Assembly (NCBI GenBank): GCA_001275005.1 | Contig: JWZX01001855.1 | Coordinates: 1-24,815 of the forward strand | DNA: 24,815 nt | DNA from: Chrysochromulina tobinii | Taxonomy: Eukaryota; Haptophyta; Prymnesiales; Chrysochromulinaceae | Direction: 5' to 3' | Shown: in pieces, positions 7,249-15,042 of the stretch | Numbering within the stretch: position 1 is the stretch's first letter | Layout of the letters: each line of letters starts with the position of its first letter | Made by a program: the position numbers and the translations under genes | The notes under the pieces: generated by a model | What the model was told of the DNA's origin: nothing | The model's input: the letters and a program-made list of their open reading frames with translations, nothing else | Database searches by the model: none

Positions 7249-10200
7249 ATGGCGGACATCTCGTCGCTACTGTCGCTGCTCGAGGATAAGCATCGGCAAG
7301 CGAAGCAGCAGTGCGACGACGAAAAGGCACGGAACATCGACTGGCTCGAGGAGACCGTCGCGAACACCAAGAAGCAGCTTCTGCACCGCCTGTAAGCACC
7401 CAGCGCCTGCACACTCGTGCGACGACGCACCTGATCCAGCGCTCGCGGCGCATCGGCTGGGCCGCGAGCGCCCTCAGTAGTAATACTCATGGAGCTCCAT
7501 GTCAGGCACAGGCCGCGCGCCAGGCATCATCGGCCCCAGCGTGAGTGCGTCTCTCACCTTTGTGTGCGTGCATGCTGCGCAGGAACCCGGTGCTGCAGTG
7601 CCCGCCGCCCGACAAAGTCGCTGGCAAGGTCGCTGGCACGTCAGCGATGCGCCCGCGTGGGTTGAGCATCCGCAGCTTGAACGCGGCGGAGCGCGATGTC
7701 GGTTCCACGCTCGGCTCCAATGCGAGCTCGAAGCGAAAGTCGGACGAGCTCGGCGCTGTAGAGGAGGAGGAGAAGGCGACGAAGCGCATCACGCGCGACA
7801 CTCTCGCCGAGCACGGCCTCGCTACCCAGATTGCCCGCCAGGCGGCGAGCGCATCCGCTCAGGCCGCCGGCCAGCTGCCGCCACTCGATCGCACGGATCT
7901 GTCAAAGAACACCGTCCAGGCGCTCAAGCAGTACATGAGCGCAGCGGGCCTTGACACAGTCGGGAACAAGAAGCAGCTCGTCGATCGGCTCGCCGCGCAC
8001 TTTAGCGCGGTCGACGCCGCGCCGATAGAGGCGGATACGACGCCGGCGCTCGCCGAGGAGGCCGCGCCCGATGAGGCGCATGCCATGCAGGCCGAGCCAC
8101 CCGCTGACGATGTGGAGGCGGCTGAGCAAGCGATGCTCTTGGCCGACGAGCTGCGCGCGGAAGCTCGGAAGCTCAAGATTGCTGAGCTCAAGGCCGAGCT
8201 CAAGCATCTGGGCCTCGAGTCCACGGGCAATAAGGAGGAGCTCGTCGAGCGCCTCGTCGCCTGCCAGCAGGCGGGCGCAGCACCGGCGTCCGTCGAGCAG
8301 GAGCAGGACGAGCCAGATGAAGAGCTCGCGCCGGAACAGCAGGCGGACAGCTCTGAAGATGCGGACGAGGCGTCGGCCGGCATCACCAAGCTCGCTGAGC
8401 TCAAAGAGGAGCAGGGCCGGATCTCTGCCGAGGCTGCGAATGCAGAGGCGGAGGCGAGGGCGGAAGCTGAAGTTAAGGCGGCGGAGGAGGCAGCGAAGGC
8501 CGCCGCGCGCAAAGCCCGGATCGCCGAGGCGGCGGCCAAGGCGGAGGCGGAGGCGAAGGCTAGGGCAGAGGCCAAGGCGGCGATGGAGGCGGCGGCATTG
8601 CGGGTGGCGGAGGAGGCCGCCGAGCGCAAAGCCGCCGAGGCGGCGGCCGCAGCTGAGGCGGCGGCCATGGCAGAGGCTGAAGCCGAGGCCAGGGCGGAGG
8701 CCGAGGCCAACGCGGCGGGAGAGGAGGCGGCCGCAGCGGAGGCGGCAGCAGCGGAGGCGGCAGCAGCGGAGGCGGCCGCAGCGGAGGCGGCCGCAGCGGA
8801 GGCGGCCGCGGCGGAGGCGGCCGCAGCGGAGGCGGCCGCAGCGGAGGCGGCCGCGGCGGAGGCGGCCGCAGCCGAGGCGGCGACGACCGCCAGCGTCGAC
8901 TGTGCACCGGCAGCACCCCACAGCCTGAGCCTTGGCCCGCCGCCGTCGATGCCACCCCCCCTGCCGCAGCCTACCGCCGAGCCCTCCACCGAATCCGAAG
9001 CTCCCGCTGCCCCATCGGTGCTGGGAACGCTTGCCAACATCTTTGGGCTCGGCCAGAGCAAGCCGACGTCTTTGGGCAAGGCCGCGGACGACGACTCAAA
9101 GAGCGCATCGGCCGAGGGCGCAGCGGGGGGGCGCGCGGCGCGAGACTACGTCAACGCCGGCCACGCCACGTGCGACGAGCTGCAGCGGAAACTCGAGGAG
9201 AATCGGCGTGGCCTGGGTCATCGGGACGCGCCTATGGCGCTGCAGCCGTCAGTACTGGCCGCGGCGCTCGAGCCTGGCCCCGCAGACGCGGACACACCTA
9301 TGGCGAGCGAGGTGGACCAGTCGATGGCGGACACCGATGCCTCCGTGGTGGCGGACACCATCGCGGCCGCTGCCCAACTCGAATCCTCGTCGGAGGTGGC
9401 GGCTGACAGCGCGGCTGCTGAGACTGTGGAGACCGAGGCCGCCGCGCCTGCCACCACGGAGGCCTCCACTGGCGCGTCCTCGGCTGTGCCCTCGGCGAAA
9501 TTCTCGGCCCTCAAGGATAGGCTCAAGACATTCGAGGAGGACAAGTCCGGAGCCGCGCGCGCGGGCCCACAGCGTGTGCCCGCGCCGGCGGTGGCGAAGT
9601 TGGGGATCGCTGGCAGCGCCGTTGCTGGCAGCGCCAACGACTTGAAGCGCAAGGCCGAGCCGGGCGCCGCCGGGGCCGGGGCGTCAGATAAGGAGCTGCA
9701 GCGGCAGGCAGTCAAGCAGCGGCAGGCGGAGGCGGAGCGCGCGGCCAAGGAGCAAAAGGAGCGCGAGCAGCGCGAGAAGGAGAAGGCGGTGGCCGATCGA
9801 ATCGAGGCGCTCAAGAAGAAGAAAGAGGAGGAGGCGAAGCAGAAGAAGCTCGAGGCGCAGCAGCGGCAGCAGGAGCAGCGCGAGAAGGAGGAGAAGAGCA
9901 AGCGGGAGGCGATCAAGGCGGCGGAGGAGGCCCGCGAGGCGGAGAAGCGCAAGACCGATGAGGCGCGCGAGGCGGCTCGGCGCAAGGCCGAGGAAGAGAG
10001 GAAGCGGCAGCAGCAGCAACCGCAGCCGCAGCAGCAGCAGCAGCCGGCGATCGCCGCCCTGCCCGAGGGGTGGACAGCGCATACGGACGCGAAGAGCGGG
10101 CGTGAGTACTATCACCACGCCAAGGACAAGGTGACGACGTGGACGCGGCCGGGGGGTCTCTCAGCGTCGATAGCTTCGGCGAGCACGGCCGACATGATCC

Positions 10201-10517
10201 CGGCAGACAAGCCTGCCTCGTCGGAGGAGGACGATGACGAGGAGGAGGCGCGCCCCGCGCACGAGCTGCCCAAGTGGACATGGAAGCAAAACTTTGAGGC
10301 GCAGCTGCAGGCGCAGCAGGGCATGGACGGCGACGCCATCTTCGGCACACAGTTGCACGAGTTGGAGACGGCCATTGAGCTGGAGGACGTCTTCGAGCAA
10401 AGGGGCGGCAAGAAGCGCTACCACAAGCGCGGCTCGTCGGCCAACTGGACAGCCGATCGGCTCACGACGCCCGAGGTAGACGAGCACAAGAGGAAGATGG
10501 GCTTCTTCGGCCGTTGA
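7249..10517 (+). CDS. INCENP: INCENP homologue with SAP and WW domains (2 exons)
   Basis: Read as exon 1 7249-7391 and exon 2 7583-10517, giving 1025 residues. The GT-AG intron keeps phase. Residues 1-47 resemble the INCENP CEN box, with NIDWLEE like the 'LVWLEEI' of animals; this part binds Borealin and Survivin. Residues 942-1003 resemble the IN-box that binds and activates Aurora kinase: ELPKW, then IELEDVF and KKRYHKRGSSANW, matching the 'LEDIF...YHKRTSSAVW' of animals, with the serine pair at 999-1000 where Aurora phosphorylates. Between them lie two SAP-like helix-extension-helix motifs (about 154-188 and 246-278, both with GNKKQL/GNKEEL), an Ala/Glu helix (about 320-483), a disordered stretch, a charged helix (about 751-857) like the single alpha-helix of vertebrate INCENP, and a WW domain (874-906; W878, W901). 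It is predicted to be the scaffold of the chromosomal passenger complex at centromeres and the spindle midzone. SAP and WW inserts are unusual. Confidence 0.8.
7392..7582 (+). other. predicted 191-base spliceosomal intron in INCENP
   Basis: The donor is ct|gtaagc at 7392 and the acceptor is gctgcgcag|g at 7582, with a pyrimidine-biased run before it. Exon 1 has 143 coding bases (remainder two) and exon 2 starts on the third codon position, so the join restores a Leu codon and the frame. Without splicing exon 1 hits a stop at 7393-7395. The N-terminal INCENP resemblance in exon 1 supports the join. Confidence 0.75.
8731..8880 (+). repeat. 15-base minisatellite encoding (EAAAA)n
   Basis: About ten copies of a 15-base unit close to gcggaggcggccgca encode EAAAA pentads inside the INCENP homologue. 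EAAAA-type repeats form rigid helices, so the array may act as a spacer whose length can change by whole units. Confidence 0.85.
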
Positions 10518-11922
10518 ATACTTGGACGCTGAGGGCCCGCCCGCTGCGAGCTGTGAAGGTGCGCAGCGGGGTACAATCGTGAGGGACGTCCCGGCGGGAT
10601 GCGACGACGCGCGCTATGGGTGCCGTGCTGCCGACGTGATGTTCGCGTGGGGCAAGGCGTAAAGGGGTTTGCCGTGGCTGCATGGGGGAGGGCCAGGGAG
10701 CCGCATGCACTCTTGTCGGGTAGCTGCGTACGCGCGCGCGATGTCAGGCATGTGGCCGGGCATGGTGGCGTAGCTCCTGACACGGCGGTGGCTTGGAGTT
10801 GCGAGCCCGTGCGACGGGCAGATGAGTGCTTGTAAGTGACGGCACCGTGGGAGGTCACAGCAGCGCATCGGCTCCGCATAGTGCAGTGTGCGGACAGCGG
10901 GGCACTGGAGCGCATCCATGACGGCTGGGGGGGCGTGAGAGCTGTGGCGTGTGGCCGTGTGGCGGGCCGGTGCGGGAGCGCCGGGGCCGGGGACCCGTTA
11001 AAGGGGACCCGGCGGCGAACCGAACCGAACCCCAGACCGGACGCCTCGGGACTCGGATAGATGAGAGTTGAGACGCAGTCACCGTAGGAAAGTTGCACCG
11101 CGGGACTGCGAGTTGCCTGATCGGCTCGGCAGCCGATCGTGAAAACAGAAGTCGGCGTCGCGTACCAATTCCGAAGCATACGCCTTTCGCGGATCTGCCG
11201 GATGAAAAAATAAAATTCAACGTTCACCATTCCGATTTCAAATATCTAATTTCATTACAGACCATGTTACAGACAGAAGAAATTGAGAAACGAGACCGCG
11301 AGGGGCTCGCCGGCCGGGTTGTGTGAGTGGGTATGCGTTACTTTTGTAAACGTTAAAAAACGATTGTTTTCTAGAATCTAGACCGTTCACGGTCATTTGT
11401 TACAATATAATACAAAGCCTTTGAGGCACGCGGAAGAAATCGCGGCCGCGCCGACAACGTCCAAAGTCCTCATTCGTTGTGTAACGATAGGACTACGAAG
11501 CGGTTTCTGGTGCGCGGCGGCTGTGGTTTCGTTTGGTTCTTTGATTTTGCCGATGCCGTTCGACTCGGTCGTCTCGCGGTCGCGCTCGGCGGTCGTCTCG
11601 CCGGGTCGCGGTGCGCACGCCCGGAACGTAAAAGTCCAAAGTGTACGGTTGTGGGCCCGCCCCACGACGCCCATCGACAAGCAGAACAGGCTCAGAAATG
11701 CTCTCTGGCAGTCCCTACCTCTGCCGCCCGCTGTGCGGTGTGCGCGCCCGAGCGTCCGACGCTACTGTAGCTACGTTGAAATCTGCTGAAGTCATGCTGA
11801 TGCCTCATGTATCTATCTTGTGTCTATGCCCGACTGGCAGTTCACTGCGGTGAGCGCACACTGGGTGTGCCGTGCGCCCTGAATAACATTAGTTGCTCGT
11901 CGCTCCTGGCAGCGTTCTGCTC
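10518..11922. other. 1.4-kb region without a convincing gene
   Basis: Between the 3' ends of INCENP (plus) and the H1-like gene (minus). 10518-11090 is GC-rich with only short arbitrary frames. 11200-11420 is markedly AT-rich and includes tctagaatctaga and gaccg-ttca-cggtc, a small hairpin at about 11381-11394. 11430-11800 has frames on both strands of 95-130 residues whose composition (Arg/Ser/Ala) does not look like protein and which show no known motif. The first copy of a 44-base direct repeat is at 11867-11910. A short non-coding RNA cannot be excluded. Confidence 0.5.
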
Positions 11923-11997
11923 TCAGCGCTGACTAAGTGTGCGATCACGGGCAGTGCCGTGCGCCCTGAATGACAATAGTTGCTGGTTGCTCCTGGC
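11867..11997. repeat. 44-base direct repeat across a gene's 3' end
   Basis: Copies at 11867-11910 and 11954-11997 (offset 87 bases) match at 40 of 44 positions; both start gtgccgtgcgccctgaat. The second copy lies inside the last codons of the minus-strand H1-like gene, the first just beyond its stop. Similarity continues weakly to both sides, which points to a duplication of the gene's 3' end. Confidence 0.8.
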
Positions 11998-12663
11998 GTT
12001 CAATCGGCGCGATTCAGATCGGGCGGAGTGCGCTGACTCCTCGTACGGGTAGGTCGAGACTTCGGGCGGCGCGAACCGATCTTCTTCGCCGTCGTCATCC
12101 GGCGGGGCGAACCGATCATCATCAGGGTCTAACTCGTAGTCGTCATTCATCGCCCCAATGGTCGCCATAGCAGCCGACAACCGCATCTGCTCTAGCACCC
12201 ACTCGTCGCGGGTGAGCTTCGTGTCCTCTTCGTCCGCGGAGCGATCGCTGCCGGCAAGAGGCGCACGATCGCTCACAAGAGGCTCGGGAATCTTGTCCAT
12301 CACCAGCTTGGGCAAGGCTGGCTTTTGTCGTGCAACTGGCCCTGATGGCGGTGCTGTCGGAAGTCCTTCAGAGCTGCCTTGTGGTGTTTCGGCGGCGTCC
12401 AGGGCATCAGCTTCGGTGTCGTAGCCTTCATCGGCGGTTGCATCAGTCTCTGCGTCGGCCTGTGCCTCCACTCCGTCAGCAGCCAATACCTTCTTCTTCT
12501 TCGCCACCTTCTTCTTCACCGATTTCTTGGCCCCCGCTGTCGGCGAGGAACTTTTTGGAGCCTGCGCGGCCGCTTTCGGCGTAGCTACCGGCGCTGCCTT
12601 CCTCCCTCCAGCCGACCTGGCAGAGGAGGCCCTGACGCTGGGCGTCGCCTCTTTCGTGGGCAT
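11923..12663 (-). CDS. Lys/Ala-rich hypothetical protein, histone-H1-tail-like
   Basis: The 246-residue protein begins at ATG 12663. Residues 1-60 are rich in Lys, Ala, Pro and Ser with KKSVKKKVAKKKKVL, like histone H1 or HU-type tails and able to act as a nuclear localisation signal. Residues 65-160 are acidic and disordered. The only compact-looking part is about 150-215: TRDEWVLEQMRLSAAMATIGAM, then an acidic DDYELDPDDDRF with a repeated DRFAPP motif. No domain is recognised. The last residues (SNQQLLSFRAHGTARDR) are encoded by the 44-base repeat, so the natural C-terminus may have moved by duplication. A nuclear role is only a guess. It is divergent from the peroxidase gene. Confidence 0.5.
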   Translation of the reverse strand: MPTKEATPSVRASSARSAGGRKAAPVATPKAAAQAPKSSSPTAGAKKSVKKKVAKKKKVLAADGVEAQADAETDATADEGYDTEADALDAAETPQGSSEGLPTAPPSGPVARQKPALPKLVMDKIPEPLVSDRAPLAGSDRSADEEDTKLTRDEWVLEQMRLSAAMATIGAMNDDYELDPDDDRFAPPDDDGEEDRFAPPEVSTYPYEESAHSARSESRRLNARSNQQLLSFRAHGTARDRTLSQR

Positions 12664-13399
12664 CCCTTACTAGTATTGTACTGACACGAAAAAACAAAAC
12701 TCCCCGGGGTTCTTCATAGGAAGGAAAGTCCTACATGTACCGTTACAAGTAAAAGGGTCTTCATAACGGTTCACAAACACCGGCTGGAGCGAGACACATA
12801 CGGGAGGTACTAGAGGCGCCGCGACGGGCTCCGTGTGTGGTTGCTCAAGCAAGCGGCGGGCCCGGACCGACTCACAGACGCAGACGCGCCATGACGCACA
12901 CGCGCAAGCAACGCCCGGTGTCTTCTAACCGGTACATTGTACCAGGCAACACCATAAATCAAGACGGGGACCGTCGCGCGTCAGACCGAGATACCCACCG
13001 GCACGCCACAAGGGCACGCCAAGAATAATCCCTGCAAACAATCACATACACAAGTCAATTGAAACTCACGCTCACGGCTCAGTAGCCAGTACAGTCGGCA
13101 CACCCCAGGTCAATCCAATTGGGTCAATCCGCGCGGGTCTGATGTTGCGCCTACATGTAGCAGGGGTGCTAGAGGAGGCGCCCCCTGAAGTTGTGAAAAT
13201 CAGTAAATCACTTGCCTGTGAGCCTTCAATATGATTAATGTCCCCGCCTCGCTCGAGCGCGTACGGGCCAAGGGGACGTCACTCACACACGTCCTTTACA
13301 TCAAAAAAATAGCCAAAATTTGGCAATCACGTCAAGGCCATCTCGAAATAGTCTCGAATTCGGGAAAAGCGATCTGCCGACGCCCGCGACGGCCAGAAA
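12664..13399. promoter_or_regulatory. divergent region upstream of H1-like and peroxidase genes
   Basis: These 736 bases separate two divergent starts. They hold moderate GC sequence, short direct words such as gtcaatcc (twice near 13110-13130), and similar ctagagg-ggcgcc words near 12809 and 13169. Open frames in it (12837-13028, 13231-13644) are short or run into the peroxidase in another frame. I see no RNA gene. Confidence 0.35.
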
Positions 13400-14356
13400 A
13401 TGCGCTCGTTCATCACCGTCTCCATCCTTTGCGGCGCCAGCGCTCTTCGCGTGACTCCCAACATCGACCGTCGCACCGTCTTTCGTGCAGTCGCCGCGCT
13501 CACTGGCGCGTCCACCCTTCATGGACTCGAGCCGGCCTTCGCCGAAGCACCCGATTATGCTGGAGCGAAGAAGGCCCTCCAGGCTATGATTGCGGCCGAC
13601 AAGGACATCGGCCCGACCATGGTGCGCCTCGCGTGGCACTCTAGCGGCACCTACGACAAGATGAGCAAGACGGGCGGCTCGGGCGGTGGCACAATCCGCT
13701 TCAAGGAGGAGCTCGCTCACGGCGGCAACGCGGGCCTTGATAAGCTCGTTGCCAAGCTTGAGCCGGTGCACAAGTCGTTCCCGACGGTCTCGTACGCGGA
13801 CCTGTACACGCTCGCCGGCGCGACCGCGCTCGAAGCGGCTGGCGTGCCCGTGCCATGGAAGGCCGGCCGCGTGGACGCGATGACCCCGGCTGCCGTCACG
13901 CCTGACGGCCGCCTTCCCGCCGCCTCCAAAGGCAACGACCCGCAGAAGACGGCGAAGGCACTGCGCATGGACGTCTTCTATCGCATGGGATTCAACGACA
14001 AGGAAATCGTCGCCCTCTCGGGAGCGCACGCCCTCGGGCGCTGCCACCCGGACGCCTCCGGCTACAGCGGCCCATGGACGCCCACCCCTTACACCCTGAA
14101 CAACGGTTACTTCAACCTCCTGCTCTCCGTCCCGTGGACCATCAAAGAGTGGAATGGGCCCATGCAGTTCGAAGACCCGTCGGGCAAGCTCATGATGCTC
14201 CCGTCAGACCTCGCGCTGGTCCAGGACAAGAACTTCCGCCCGTTTGTGCAGATGTACGCGAAGGACAATGCCATGTTTGTGAAGGACTTCACCGCTGCGT
14301 ACACAAAGCTGACTGAGCTTGGCACCAAGAATCTCAAGGCGGTCGCTCTCGCATAA
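13400..14356 (+). CDS. plastid-lumen class I haem peroxidase, APX-like
   Basis: The 318-residue protein is a class I (APX/CCP-type) peroxidase. The distal site is R76, W79 and H80 in MVRLAWHSSGTYD; the proximal haem ligand is H210 in LSGAHALGR, with W226 in SGPWT and D270 in LPSD completing the His-Trp-Asp set. It reduces hydrogen peroxide. K68 sits where ascorbate-binding Lys30 of plant APX lies, but the position of Arg172 (HPERSG) is Ala219 (HPDASG), so ascorbate use at the usual edge is doubtful. The N-terminus looks tripartite: hydrophobic signal with CGASAL at 11-16, a short transit stretch, then twin-arginine RRTVFRAVAALTGAS and a cleavable AFA before EA at about 48, as in thylakoid-lumen proteins. 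The mature chain of about 270 residues is normal length. Whether it is APX, an APX-CCP hybrid or an APX-related type is open. Confidence 0.85.
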   Translation: MRSFITVSILCGASALRVTPNIDRRTVFRAVAALTGASTLHGLEPAFAEAPDYAGAKKALQAMIAADKDIGPTMVRLAWHSSGTYDKMSKTGGSGGGTIRFKEELAHGGNAGLDKLVAKLEPVHKSFPTVSYADLYTLAGATALEAAGVPVPWKAGRVDAMTPAAVTPDGRLPAASKGNDPQKTAKALRMDVFYRMGFNDKEIVALSGAHALGRCHPDASGYSGPWTPTPYTLNNGYFNLLLSVPWTIKEWNGPMQFEDPSGKLMMLPSDLALVQDKNFRPFVQMYAKDNAMFVKDFTAAYTKLTELGTKNLKAVALA

Positions 14357-15042
14357 GGCGGCAGTGCGCTCATGCGGATGCCTAGGCTGCGCGCACGTGC
14401 CATAGTCTCTCCGCGGCATGTGTACATCATGCGCGCAGGTGGACGGGTTGGGCAAGCTATGTGTGAAAGGAACGTATAGTCTCTAGTCTCGCGAGAGTCA
14501 GTTTCGAGGTACGGTATGGTTTGCCCCGCGTGAACGTGTTTCACATATATACATACGCCATGTGTGCACATTACAAACATCATCATCATCAATTGATCAT
14601 ACGATACATTAAAGATTAAATACGCGGCGTTTATCCGTTTGAAATATTGAAATCCGGCGGGGAAATCAAGATGAAGATGCAAGATCAGCTTTTATTAACA
14701 TTCATGAACTTGTGGAGTTAGGTAACTTACCGTCATTCCCACTGCACCCCACATCTATCAATGCCAATGCCAGATTCAATGCCACGCTTCTTCATCTCCA
14801 AGTTCGAAAAAACACTTACGCGGCGCGGCTGTACCTTGAACTTTTGTGTCGCTGCCTCAGTCACCCGCAGACTCAAATGATGAGAACACGATTCTACAAC
14901 AGGGTCAGTCGGTCTGGAATCTTGACGAAACGTTGCCCAAATTTGGCGCATCAAGTACCAACTGGAACTGCGTGTGGGGCCTCTCCCTCGCGAGGTCACT
15001 GCATCGGTCCCTAACAAGCAGCGCGAGACCAGTTGTCAGGTC
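14357..15042. other. spacer upstream of TIR-like gene, possible missing exon
   Basis: 14357-14925 has no convincing gene; 14530-14640 is AT-rich (tatata, catcatcatcatcaattgatc). From 14926 onward the frame of the next gene is open without an ATG until 15043, with plausible-looking codons (a GTG lies at 14974). This could be the 3' part of an exon preceded by an intron, or 5' UTR. Confidence 0.4.

Noticed and set aside
8041..8130. possible bacterial TolA-like or S-layer origin for the Ala/Glu-rich protein
   Set aside because: The resemblance is compositional; the CEN-box, WW and IN-box features give a specific eukaryotic identity.
7859..9079. 406-codon minus-strand Ala/Ser-rich frame
   Set aside because: It is the complement of the EAAAA repeat region of the INCENP homologue.
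10518..11922. tRNA or snRNA gene in the long gene-free stretch
   Set aside because: I looked for T-loop-like gttcgaatcc words and paired acceptor stems and found none that fit a cloverleaf.
13231..13644. 137-codon frame overlapping the peroxidase start
   Set aside because: It is out of frame with the peroxidase, whose presequence and catalytic residues are intact; no motif is seen.
14107..14682. 191-codon minus-strand frame downstream of the peroxidase
   Set aside because: Half is antisense to the peroxidase and the rest is arbitrary-looking; no domain or signal is evident.
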